DNA from: Candidatus Aenigmatarchaeota archaeon
Lineage (GTDB): Archaea; Aenigmatarchaeota; Aenigmatarchaeia; GW2011-AR5
Reading direction: 5' to 3'
Assembly: GCA_018304565.1 (NCBI GenBank)
Contig: JAGVVX010000052.1
Location: 1 to 10,740, forward strand
DNA length: 10,740 bases
Shown here: piece after piece, positions 1 through 6,893 of the stretch
Layout: every line of letters starts with the position of its first letter
How positions within the stretch are numbered: position 1 is the stretch's first letter
Notes under the pieces: generated by a model
The model's database searches: none
Told to the model about the DNA's origin: nothing
The model's input: the letters and a program-made list of their open reading frames with translations, nothing else
Program-made: the position numbers and the translations under genes

Positions 1-2262
1 TATCTTGTCTTCTCTCAAATTTTTCTCTTTCTTTAACAGTTCAAGGCCCCTTTCAGCTTCTTCCCTGCTGCTGAACTCCGCAACGAGTGTTTCCACCTGC
101 CGCCTGTCGACATAACCTGCTGTGTAGACATTGACATCTGTGCCTTTCATATTTTCTTTGCGCACATTTGCTGCGATGAATCTGTAATCGCCGATATCAT
201 GCATTATCAGATACTTCTCGAGAAGCGCGTTGGACGAGATAGTCACAACGAATGTTCCGCTGCCCTTGTTTCCGTTCTGGTCCTTGGCTGTGAGCTGGAA
301 TTTGTAAGTGCCTGCCTGAACAGGAATGCCTTGGAGCCAGAGTACGTTTTGCTTAACAGGCTTCGCCGGCGGCGTCTCTGCTATACTTATGGCTGCAACC
401 GGCTGCAGTGGCCTAGCTGTTACTGTTTCACAAACTTCCACGCCGGAAGGATCGATCTTGCAAGGCGACGTTGGTGGTGAAGCCAATGTGAGTCCAGAAG
501 GCAGCTCCCCTTCAGAAACGCTCCAGCTGTAAGGCGGAACTCCTCCGTTTGCCACAAAGACTGCCTGGAAGTATTTGCCGACAGCCCCGCCAAGGCCAGA
601 AGACGTTTTAACGGCAATGTCCTGCGTGCATTTGCCTTCATAAGCAATCTCGATCCCTGCTGCCATGCATGAATTGCCGTACGTTACGCCGTCAACGCCG
701 CATACAGGCTTGTAGATCTTAGGGCATATTACCGGTACCGGAGCCGATATCTTAAAGCTGGCTATTTTCACTTTCGCATGGTCGCCATATGCGAAGCCCG
801 TGGACGTTATTTTAAGCCCTATGGCGTCTACAGTTCCGCCCTCTCTAATTTCATAATCTTTAGAATATGACGGCGACCCAAGACAGCGAGGGTCGGCATC
901 CGGTCCGCAGCCGCCGGGACTTGTAACTGTTATATACCCAATCGCAATCACTGAACCTATCTGAGGGCTGATGAATGTTATTTTATTAACCCTGATTTTC
1001 ATATCGCCGTAATTTACAACCCATGCAGTCTGGCCCTCTGACAACGAGAAGGATGAAGGGGTTTTGACTTCGAGCACCCCAGGAACGCATTTGTAAAGCA
1101 TAACAGCCGCGCATGCCAGGCCTTCAGGACATTTCGGTGAATACTCCTCCTTGATCTCTCCTTCCCTGCAATAGCAGTCTGCATTTGGCGTTCCAGAACC
1201 GCAGTATTCTTTTTCAATGCAGTCATAACCTGCTATGCAATTGTTTTCATCGTATTTAGGCTGAACCTTTCCATCAGGACAAAAATCCGGGCTTGGCGGA
1301 GAAATTTGAGGGCATATTTTGCTTCCTATACATCCAACAAGCTCAGCTGTCTGCGTCCATCCGCATTGCCCGCTTGCCTGCCTTTCGCACATGCCAAACT
1401 CCTTGTAGCATGCGTATTCAGGTTTGGATTCGCATGTCGTGGCTATATCCGGCTCAGAGGCGTCACGGCAAAGCTGAGACGAGCATCCGCCGATCTTGCA
1501 GCCATCTGCAGTCACCTTAAACGGCAAGGCATTGGAAGTTCCGCCGGCGTTTGTCACGGACACGTTGTATACGCCGGGCGATATAGGAAAGACCGGGGGC
1601 GCTGGACAGGGCGCACCAGGGGGACAGGACATCTCACGGTATACCTCGAACGGCACGATAAAGGAAAGAGTGGCACTGTTCTTGAAGGTGATTTTTGAAA
1701 TAGTACCCGGGCCGAAGTTGACTTTATTGCCAGTTGGTGTGAAGCCGGAACCTGTGATAGTTACCAGCGTGCCCACAGGACCGGATGATGGAGAAAGGAC
1801 TGTGATGGAGGGTTGAGACGCTGACACGATGCTGAACGGCGCGTCGCTGGAATCTGAAGCGATGAGCGTCGGCTGGGGAGTTTCGGGCAGGCAGTCACCA
1901 TCACAAATAACCGGCCCTGTATAGAGCCGCGCTTCTATTTTGTAATCGTCAGCCGGTTTCATTGGAAAGCCGCAGACATCACCAGCACAATATTGCTCCG
2001 GGATAACCCACTCGTATGAACCGCTTACACGCAATTTTTGCTTAATGATAGGACCGGATGGTTTGAGGAATAACGCAACCCACGTATCATTCAGAGCATT
2101 CGAAGATTCCCAACGGATAGACTGCTTGCTGCCAATCTCCCACACCTCTCCGCCATTAGGCGAGATTACTGTGACAGAAGCGGCCTGCGCATCTGCTGTG
2201 CTTGCTATAAGAAACAGGCTGAAAATCAAAACAAGAACAATTACGATATGCTGCTTTGGCAT
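1..2262 (-). CDS. Large secreted multidomain Cys-rich protein with TIG, eight-Cys, Kazal and Ig-like domains (3' end beyond window)
   Basis: One frame stays open from ATG at 2262 to base 1, giving 754 residues with no stop, so the C-terminus lies outside. Residues 1-26 form a signal peptide (hydrophobic core IVIVLVLIFSLFLIA, cleavage probably near ADA/AQA). Residues about 31-147 start with SPNGGEVWEIGS, the hallmark of Kre9/KNH1-like beta domains of surface proteins. Residues 151-250 are an IPT/TIG domain (SPSSGPVGTLVTITGSGF). Residues 255-311 hold exactly eight cysteines with PEYACYK and CGWT, matching the eight-cysteine-cluster domain of secreted proteins. A second Cys-rich stretch covers 317-392. 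Residues 513-545 fit a Kazal protease-inhibitor domain (CPKIYKPVCGVDG, TYGNSC, GKC). Residues about 560-675 resemble a putative Ig domain (GGVPPYSWSV, LPSGLTL). Role is inferred: exported or surface protein for adhesion or protease inhibition. It has its own TATA box and reads away from its neighbours. Confidence 0.88.
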   Translation of the reverse strand, partial: MPKQHIVIVLVLIFSLFLIASTADAQAASVTVISPNGGEVWEIGSKQSIRWESSNALNDTWVALFLKPSGPIIKQKLRVSGSYEWVIPEQYCAGDVCGFPMKPADDYKIEARLYTGPVICDGDCLPETPQPTLIASDSSDAPFSIVSASQPSITVLSPSSGPVGTLVTITGSGFTPTGNKVNFGPGTISKITFKNSATLSFIVPFEVYREMSCPPGAPCPAPPVFPISPGVYNVSVTNAGGTSNALPFKVTADGCKIGGCSSQLCRDASEPDIATTCESKPEYACYKEFGMCERQASGQCGWTQTAELVGCIGSKICPQISPPSPDFCPDGKVQPKYDENNCIAGYDCIEKEYCGSGTPNADCYCREGEIKEEYSPKCPEGLACAAVMLYKCVPGVLEVKTPSSFSLSEGQTAWVVNYGDMKIRVNKITFISPQIGSVIAIGYITVTSPGGCGPDADPRCLGSPSYSKDYEIREGGTVDAIGLKITSTGFAYGDHAKVKIASFKISAPVPVICPKIYKPVCGVDGVTYGNSCMAAGIEIAYEGKCTQDIAVKTSSGLGGAVGKYFQAVFVANGGVPPYSWSVSEGELPSGLTLASPPTSPCKIDPSGVEVCETVTARPLQPVAAISIAETPPAKPVKQNVLWLQGIPVQAGTYKFQLTAKDQNGNKGSGTFVVTISSNALLEKYLIMHDIGDYRFIAANVRKENMKGTDVNVYTAGYVDRRQVETLVAEFSSREEAERGLELLKKEKNLREDKI

Positions 2263-2291
2263 AATATCTGATAAGATGTTATTTTTTGTAT

Positions 2292-2300
2292 CTTATAAAG
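2292..2300 (-). promoter_or_regulatory. TATA box for the secreted multidomain protein
   Basis: On the minus strand the sequence reads CTTTATAAG, with its near edge about 30 bases before the ATG at 2262. This spacing suggests a transcript starting at or just before the start codon. No Shine-Dalgarno motif is seen. Confidence 0.6.
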
Positions 2301-2336
2301 ATTCTGTTATCTTAGGGTTTCTGCCATAGCCTGATT

Positions 2337-2606
2337 TCATTTCCCCGTAGCCCAAGATTTAAACTTATCATAGCTTGTGGAGCCGCAGATCCAGTTCTTT
2401 GTTTTCTTGTTGAAGAAGAACGGCACGCCGCCGCAAAAGCCCCTGTCGAGCTGCTGGAGGAGTTTTGCATTCGCCTCGTTGTGCCACACCTCGAGGCGCT
2501 GAAGTTTCAGACCTGTTTCTTTCTCGAGTCTGTCGATAAGCGGTTCCATCTTTATACAGTGCGGGCACTCCGTGCCATAGAACTCCAAGAGATCGCTTTC
2601 AGGCAT
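2337..2606 (-). CDS. Small thioredoxin-like protein with CPHC motif
   Basis: The 89-residue product has a short beta strand (LLEFYGT) followed by the redox motif CPHC at residues 14-17, then a helix (IDRLEKETG), a second strand (LQRLEVW) and the cis-proline segment GGVPFFF near residue 60. This is the order of a minimal thioredoxin fold, and the length suits an archaeal thioredoxin or glutaredoxin-like protein. It probably acts in the cytoplasm in thiol-disulfide exchange, since no signal peptide is present. Two extra cysteines, in FCGG just before the cis-proline and in WICGS, are additional. CPHC rather than CGPC argues against a standard thioredoxin. The start at 2606 is backed by a TATA-like box about 23 bases upstream. 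Its partner is unknown. Confidence 0.85.
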   Translation of the reverse strand: MPESDLLEFYGTECPHCIKMEPLIDRLEKETGLKLQRLEVWHNEANAKLLQQLDRGFCGGVPFFFNKKTKNWICGSTSYDKFKSWATGK

Positions 2607-2628
2607 GACTGTTAATTATAGCTGTCGG

Positions 2629-2637
2629 TAAATAAAG
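2629..2637 (-). promoter_or_regulatory. TATA box for the CPHC thioredoxin-like gene
   Basis: The minus strand reads CTTTATTTA here, 23-31 bases before the ATG at 2606. It sits back to back with the HicB-like gene promoter in a short divergent intergenic region. Confidence 0.5.
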
Positions 2638-2658
2638 TTTTGTCAGACACCAATTAAA

Positions 2659-2667
2659 CTTTATATC
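2659..2667 (+). promoter_or_regulatory. TATA box for the HicB-like gene
   Basis: CTTTATATC lies 25-33 bases before the GTG at 2692. That fits a leaderless transcript from the GTG better than from the ATG at 2701. Confidence 0.55.
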
Positions 2668-2691
2668 CTCTTTTATGTTTAGTTTTATGTA

Positions 2692-2901
2692 GTGGTTTAT
2701 ATGACAAGGGAATTTAATGTGCTTATTGAACAAGGGGAAGACGGCTATTTGATATCAGAAGTAGTGGAGCTTCCGGGCTGCCATACTCAGGCCAAGACTC
2801 TGGACGTGCTTATGAAAAGGACACGAGAAGCTATTTCTCTATATCTAAAAGGCAAGAAAGATTTGAAAATAACGAGAAAGGAATTTGAAAGGTATCTTTG
2901 A
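2692..2901 (+). CDS. Stand-alone HicB-like (UPF0150) protein
   Basis: The product is 69 residues if the GTG at 2692 is used, or 66 from the ATG at 2701. TATA spacing favours GTG, but the family usually starts close to the conserved strand, so either is possible. The pattern FNVLIEQGEDGYLISEVVEL then PGCHTQAKT, followed by a helix (REAISLYL), is the beta-strand and helix core of the HicB antitoxin / UPF0150 family. It ends in a basic tail (KGKKDLKITRKEFERYL). Classical HicB has a C-terminal helix-turn-helix or ribbon-helix-helix DNA-binding domain, which is absent, and no HicA toxin ORF is adjacent. An isolated UPF0150 protein is common in archaea and its role is unknown, so calling this an active toxin-antitoxin system would go too far. 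It converges on the next minus-strand gene with four bases between the stops. Confidence 0.8.
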   Translation: MVYMTREFNVLIEQGEDGYLISEVVELPGCHTQAKTLDVLMKRTREAISLYLKGKKDLKITRKEFERYL

Positions 2902-2905
2902 TTTT

Positions 2906-3250
2906 TTAGATTATCGGTCTTCTCGGCGGCCTGCCATTCTGTATTTCAATTGTTTGCGAGCCGTTCCTTGCAGAAAATCTCCCTCTTCGCGCAATGTGAG
3001 TATAAGCCCAGTGGTTTATCTCAACTCTTATTTCCTTTATCCCTTCAAATCCACTGCCTTGTCTTTCATAAGTTACTTCAATCCCATTGACGTGCTTTGT
3101 CTGGCCATAAGTCAATGAAACATCCTTATTTACTTTGCCTTCACTTGTTGTAAGTTTAGCTGTCAGCGGTCCTTGTTGTAATTTTTTCAACTCATCACGT
3201 TCTCTATCAAGAACCAGAAGATAATCTGTTCCGTCAAATTCTGCTTCCAT
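2906..3250 (-). CDS. Conserved-looking hypothetical protein, 114 residues
   Basis: I do not recognise the family. The ATG at 3250 opens a soluble, hydrophilic protein without signal peptide or membrane segment. It starts acidic (MEAEFDGTDYLLVLDRERDE), has strand-like segments in the middle (DVSLTYGQTKHV, IEVTYERQG, IKEIRVEINHW) and ends in a basic Arg-rich tail (ARRGRFSARN, then GRPPRRPII) that could bind nucleic acid. The alternating strands suggest a small beta-rich fold. Base composition is like the neighbours. It is divergent from the E1 alpha gene with 76 bases between, and convergent with the HicB-like gene. Evidence that it is real: an uninterrupted frame filling the gap, no better frame on the other strand, and a possible TATA-like box about 22-31 bases upstream. 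Confidence 0.65.
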   Translation of the reverse strand: MEAEFDGTDYLLVLDRERDELKKLQQGPLTAKLTTSEGKVNKDVSLTYGQTKHVNGIEVTYERQGSGFEGIKEIRVEINHWAYTHIARRGRFSARNGSQTIEIQNGRPPRRPII

Positions 3251-3271
3251 TGTAAGTTATACAGCAGCAAA

Positions 3272-3281
3272 AGTTAATAAC
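3272..3281 (-). promoter_or_regulatory. Possible TATA box for the 114-residue hypothetical gene
   Basis: The minus strand reads GTTATTAACT, 22-31 bases before ATG 3250. It is a weak match, called mainly from its spacing. Confidence 0.3.
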
Positions 3282-3294
3282 TCTAATTGAAAAA

Positions 3295-3304
3295 CTATAT
3301 ATCC
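3295..3304 (+). promoter_or_regulatory. TATA box for the 2-oxoacid dehydrogenase E1 operon
   Basis: CTATATATCC lies 23-32 bases before the ATG at 3327. The spacing supports a leaderless transcript and the upstream start codon of E1 alpha rather than the in-frame ATG 12 codons later. Confidence 0.6.
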
Positions 3305-3326
3305 CGCTTTAAGGCATATTCTAATT

Positions 3327-4406
3327 ATGCTCAAAGTGGTGAAGAATTTCTCCGTGTCCTACATGCAGATCCTTGACGAAAACGGAAAAATAGACGCGAA
3401 GCTGATGCCGCAGCTCAGCAACGAAGACATACAGAAGATGTACGAGGCAATGGTTCTTGGCAGGATGTTTGACGAGACGATGCTGAAGTTGCAACGCGAG
3501 GGACGGATAGGCACTTATGCACCTGCCATCGGGCAGGAAGCAACCCAGACAGGTTTTGCTTATGCAATGCAGCCAAGCGACTGGTTCTTCCCTATGTACC
3601 GCGATGTTTCATCCTATATTCTTCGTGGCACACCTCTTGAAAACCTTGTGCTTTATTGGTCAGGCGATGGAAGGGGAATGCACATCCCAGAAGGGCAGAA
3701 TAATTTCCCTATTGCAATTCCTGTAAGCACCCAGATGGCACATGCCGTGGGCGCAGCCATGGCTGCAAAGATACTGGGCCATAAGATTGCCACATTGGTT
3801 TGCACAGGCGACGGCGGCACATCAAAAGCAGACTTCCACGAGGCATTGAATTTTGCAGGAGTATTCAAGGCGCCTGTAGTTGCAATCGTTCAGAACAACC
3901 AGTATGCCATTTCAATGCGGCGTGAAAAACAAACAGCAGCTGAAACAATCGCGCAGAAAGCAATAGCTTACGGCTTCGAAGGCATTCAGGTTGACGGCAA
4001 CGATGTCTTTGCGGTCTACAGGGCAGCAAAAGAGGCGCTGGAAAAAGCACGCGCAGGCTCAGGACCTACACTCATTGAATGCGTAACATACAGGATAGCT
4101 GACCACACAACAGCTGATGATGCAGCGCGTTACAGGGCACAGGAAGAGATTGACGAATGGATGAAAAAAGACCCCATAGAAAGATTGCGCAAGTACATGG
4201 AATCCAGGGCTTTGTGGAGCCAATATTATGAGAAACGCGTACGCTTTAAGTTCGGGGAACAGATAAACGATGCTATAAAGAAAGCAGAGAACACGCCGAA
4301 GGCCGGGATAGATGATATCTTCAAGCACATGTACAATGAGATGACGGAAAACTTGAAAGAGCAGCTTGAAGAACTGAAGAGCTTCCTCAATGCGAAGAAG
4401 TTATAG
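3327..4406 (+). CDS. pdhA: 2-oxoacid (pyruvate-type) dehydrogenase E1 component, alpha subunit
   Basis: This subunit binds thiamine diphosphate and, with E1 beta, decarboxylates a 2-oxoacid and passes the acyl group to the lipoyl arm of E2. The 359-residue length is normal for the family. Visible signatures are MYEAMVLGRMFDE in the N-terminal helix, IGQEATQTG, the segment DWFFPMYRDV, GRGMHIPE, and the thiamine diphosphate/Mg motif from GDGG at 161-164 to NN at 190-191. The region DHTTADDAARYR near residue 260 corresponds to the phosphorylation-loop segment of the family. The C-terminus ends in a charged, probably coiled helix (MTENLKEQLEELKSFL). Substrate cannot be read from sequence: pyruvate and branched-chain 2-oxoacids are both possible, and the symbol is by family. 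E1 beta follows after 21 bases. Confidence 0.93.
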   Translation: MLKVVKNFSVSYMQILDENGKIDAKLMPQLSNEDIQKMYEAMVLGRMFDETMLKLQREGRIGTYAPAIGQEATQTGFAYAMQPSDWFFPMYRDVSSYILRGTPLENLVLYWSGDGRGMHIPEGQNNFPIAIPVSTQMAHAVGAAMAAKILGHKIATLVCTGDGGTSKADFHEALNFAGVFKAPVVAIVQNNQYAISMRREKQTAAETIAQKAIAYGFEGIQVDGNDVFAVYRAAKEALEKARAGSGPTLIECVTYRIADHTTADDAARYRAQEEIDEWMKKDPIERLRKYMESRALWSQYYEKRVRFKFGEQINDAIKKAENTPKAGIDDIFKHMYNEMTENLKEQLEELKSFLNAKKL

Positions 4407-4427
4407 AAATAAGAAAAGGGGTTTGTC

Positions 4428-5334
4428 ATGACTGTAATGAACATGGTGCAGGCAATCAACAGCGCGCTTATGCAGGAAATGGAAGCCGACGGAACAGTTG
4501 TTGTTCTAGGTGAAGATGTCGGCATTGATGGCGGCGTTTTTCGCGTGACAGACGGATTGCTGAAAAAGTTCCCGAACAGGGTTATTGATACGCCGCTTGC
4601 AGAGCTTGCAATCGCCGGAACTTCAGTAGGCATGGCCGTTTACGGCCTGAAGCCTGTAGCGGAAATCCAGTTTGACGGTTTCAGCCCTCCTATACTGGAT
4701 CAAATAATATGCCATGCAGTATGGCGGCGGCATCAAAGCATTGGAACACCACTCTGATTCACCGGAAGCTTATTTTGTACATACGCCCGGCATAAAGGTT
4801 GTCATACCTTCAACTCCTTATGAGGCAAAAGGACTGCTTGCTTCAAGCATCCGCGATCCTGATCCAGTTATATTTCTCGAGCCTAAGAGAATTTACCGCG
4901 CAATAAAGGAAGATGTTCCGGATGAGCCCTACACCCTACCGCTGGGCGAGGCAAAAATAGTGCGCGAAGGCGAAGACGTTACTTTGATTTCTTACGGCGC
5001 CATGACGCGCACATGCAAGCAAGTAATGGAAAAATCCAGGCACAGCATAGAAATTATTGATGTGCGAACGCTTTCACCGCTGGATACTAAGACAATCATT
5101 GAGTCCGTGAAAAAAACAGGCCGTGCGGTGATCGTGCATGAAGCACCCAGATCATGCGGCTTCGGCGCCGAGATTGCGGCCGTGATCAGCGACAAAGACC
5201 TGCTGCACCTGAAAGCACCTGTAACGCGCGTCACAGGTTTCGACACAGTAATGCCTCTGCCGAAGCTTGAGGAATACTACATACCCAGCGCAGAGCGCAT
5301 AGAAGCTGGCATAGAAAAGATCATGGAGTTCTGA
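4428..5334 (+). pseudogene. pdhB: 2-oxoacid dehydrogenase E1 beta subunit, disrupted by frameshift with about 20 codons missing
   Basis: Two frames together give one E1 beta. The first (4428 to TGA at 4755) holds the N-terminal part with LGEDVGIDGGVFRVTDGL and DTPLAELAIAG, where Glu59 matches the catalytic thiamine-activating glutamate. It follows family sequence up to FDGFSPPILDQIICHA (about 4713) and then turns into nonsense (VWRRHQSIGTPL). Family sequence resumes in the next frame at YGGGIKALEHHSDSPEAYF (about 4720) and runs to the normal end MEF at 5334, including VVIPSTPYEAKGLL and DPDPVIFLEPKRIYRA. The conserved stretch normally between these points (roughly ARMRYRS...VRSP in relatives) is absent, which fits a deletion of about 59 bases. 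The start has a weak G-rich ribosome site (AGGGGT, 4417-4422). As written, no full E1 beta can be made. A true mutation or a sequencing/assembly error are both possible, and the intact neighbours make the latter a real concern. Confidence 0.88.
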
Positions 5335-5433
5335 TGTAATTGCTAAATAGAATCAGATATTGTCTTATTTCTTCGAGCTTCCATGATAGTAGTGAAATAT
5401 GATCACCGTTTTTCATTTCAATTCGAATGTAAC

Positions 5434-5442
5434 CTTTTTATC
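5434..5442 (+). promoter_or_regulatory. TATA-like box for the E2 gene
   Basis: CTTTTTATC lies 24-32 bases before the E2 ATG at 5466, in the AT-rich 131-base gap after E1 beta. It suggests E2 and the following gene can be transcribed separately from E1. The rest of the gap (5335-5430) holds no ORF or clear RNA, only T-rich runs that could act as an archaeal terminator. Confidence 0.45.
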
Positions 5443-5465
5443 ATTGATTCTGCAATCTAATTGTA

Positions 5466-6872
5466 ATGCCATACGAATTCAAGTTTTCTGACGTGGGCGA
5501 AGGGATAACAGAAGGCGAGATCGTGAGGTGGCGCGTGAAGGAAGGAGATACTGTTAAGGAACATGACGTCATTGCCGAGATAGAAACAGACAAGGCAATA
5601 GTCCAGATACCTTCGCCAAAGAGCGGTAAAATAGCAAAGCTCCACCATCGTGAAGGCGATACCATTCACGTAGGGGAAACGCTCGCGACTATCGCTGAAG
5701 AGAATGAGCAGCTTATTTCTTCCACGGAAAAATCTATTGAAATGCCGAAACAGCAGAAAGGTGTCGCTGTTGTCGGCCAGCTTGAAGAGGCAGCAGATAT
5801 AGAGCCTGCTGTGAAACAGCCCACGGCTAAGCCATCTCTTGGAAGAAGTGAAACTTCTTCGAGATCTTCAGAGAAACGAAGTTTCTCTGAGATTCCGAAT
5901 TCCTTTGGATTTCGAGAATCTCAGAAAGCCCTGCTTTCTGCAGATGTGAATGCAGCAAAGCAGGTTACAGGCAAGGCGGCTGAAGTGCTGCCGGCTGTAA
6001 GGAGGCTTGCAAGAGATCTTAATGTTGACATTTCAACAGTAAAAGGTACCGGAAAAGACGGAAGGATAACAGAAGAAGATGTGAGACAGTCTTCTCCAAG
6101 CCCGGAAACGCACGAAGAAGTGCAAGAGCAGTCAGTTGTCAGGATAGAAAGAAAATATGATATGTACGGCTATGTTGAGCGCGTGCCGTTGAAAGGCATC
6201 AGGAAAGCAACAGCGAAGAACATGGTGAAGTCCATATTCACAGCACCGCATGTGACGCACATGGATGAAGCTGACGTTACAGAACTTTCAGCAATTCGCG
6301 AAAAAGAAAAGCCAAAAGCCGAAAAGAACGGCATAAAACTGACTTTCCTGCCGTTCGTCGTGAAGGCATCTGTTGCTGCGCTGAAGGCGCATCCATACAT
6401 GAACGCAAGCATGGATGATGAACATGGCGAAATAATACTGAAAAGCTATTACAATATCGGCATAGCTATTGCCACTCCAGACGGCCTGATAGTTCCTGTT
6501 ATCAAGGAAGCAAGCGAAAAAACAATCCTTGATATAGCAAAAGAAATACAAAAATTTTCTGAAGCCGCGAAGGACAGGAAAATAGACCTTGCTGACATGA
6601 AAGGAGGCACGTTTACCATAACAAACGTCGGCTCTGTGGGCGGTCTGCACGCAACGCCAATAATAAACTGGCCCGAGGCGGCAATAATTGCGACCGGGCG
6701 CATATACGACAAGGCTGTTGTGATCGGCAAAAAAATTGTTGCAAGAAAGATGATGCCTCTTTCCGTTTCGTTTGATCACCGCATAGTCGACGGCGCAGAA
6801 GCAGCCGGGTTCACAAACACGCTGAAAGAGCACTTGGAAGATCCTGAATTGCTGTTGATTGAGGGACGATGA
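5466..6872 (+). CDS. pdhC: 2-oxoacid dehydrogenase E2 component (lipoyl acyltransferase)
   Basis: This is the core of the complex: it takes the acyl group from E1 on a swinging lipoyl arm and transfers it to CoA. The 468 residues hold, in order: one lipoyl domain (1-78) with FSDVGEGITEGEI and the lipoyl lysine K43 in ETDKA; a flexible linker (79-170); a peripheral subunit-binding domain (about 173-210: PAVRRLARDLNVDISTVKGT then GKDGRITEEDV); a second linker; and the catalytic domain (about 235-468) with the active-site motif DHRIVDG, His438 and Asp442. Conserved pieces TFTITNVGSVGG and TPIINWPEAAI are present. Residues 126-159 of the linker are encoded by a chain of hairpins, described separately. 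The lipoate-ligase-family gene follows after 21 bases. Acetyl versus branched-chain specificity cannot be decided. The symbol is by family. Confidence 0.94.
   Translation: MPYEFKFSDVGEGITEGEIVRWRVKEGDTVKEHDVIAEIETDKAIVQIPSPKSGKIAKLHHREGDTIHVGETLATIAEENEQLISSTEKSIEMPKQQKGVAVVGQLEEAADIEPAVKQPTAKPSLGRSETSSRSSEKRSFSEIPNSFGFRESQKALLSADVNAAKQVTGKAAEVLPAVRRLARDLNVDISTVKGTGKDGRITEEDVRQSSPSPETHEEVQEQSVVRIERKYDMYGYVERVPLKGIRKATAKNMVKSIFTAPHVTHMDEADVTELSAIREKEKPKAEKNGIKLTFLPFVVKASVAALKAHPYMNASMDDEHGEIILKSYYNIGIAIATPDGLIVPVIKEASEKTILDIAKEIQKFSEAAKDRKIDLADMKGGTFTITNVGSVGGLHATPIINWPEAAIIATGRIYDKAVVIGKKIVARKMMPLSVSFDHRIVDGAEAAGFTNTLKEHLEDPELLLIEGR
5842..5940. repeat. Chain of four hairpins (palindromic element) inside the E2 linker
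   Basis: Four consecutive inverted repeats, each with a three-base loop, lie in frame in the E2 coding sequence. Hairpin 1 (5842-5860) has arms GAAGAAGT/ACTTCTTC and loop GAA. Hairpin 2 (5868-5890) has a perfect 10-bp stem TCAGAGAAAC/GTTTCTCTGA and loop GAA. Hairpin 3 (5891-5920) is imperfect, about 13 bp (GATTCCGAATTCC against GGATTTCGAGAATC) with loop TTT. Hairpin 4 (5922-5940) has arms CAGAAAGC/GCTTTCTG and loop CCT. The outer arms of hairpins 2, 3 and 4 are also complementary to each other (TTTCT..GAGATTC with GAATCTCAGAAA), so alternative folds exist. The encoded residues 126-159 are Ser/Arg-rich and sit in a tolerant linker. It is probably an inserted palindromic repeat rather than a selected protein segment. 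Confidence 0.75.
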
Positions 6873-6893
6873 TATAGAATTTAGAGGCTCAAC

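Noticed and set aside
1293..1816. Several plus-strand frames in the first 2.3 kb
   Set aside because: All are antisense to the single 754-residue minus frame with signal peptide and domains.
4700..4760. Programmed ribosomal frameshift in E1 beta
   Set aside because: About 20 conserved residues are missing, which a frameshift alone cannot restore, and no slippery heptamer is evident; deletion or assembly error explains it better.
5335..5465. Small RNA or tRNA in the gap before E2
   Set aside because: No cloverleaf, stable stem or ORF is visible; only T-rich runs and the TATA-like box.
5842..5940. Rho-independent terminator or CRISPR-like repeats
   Set aside because: The hairpins lie inside an intact reading frame with no T-run, and the arms are not direct repeats with unique spacers.
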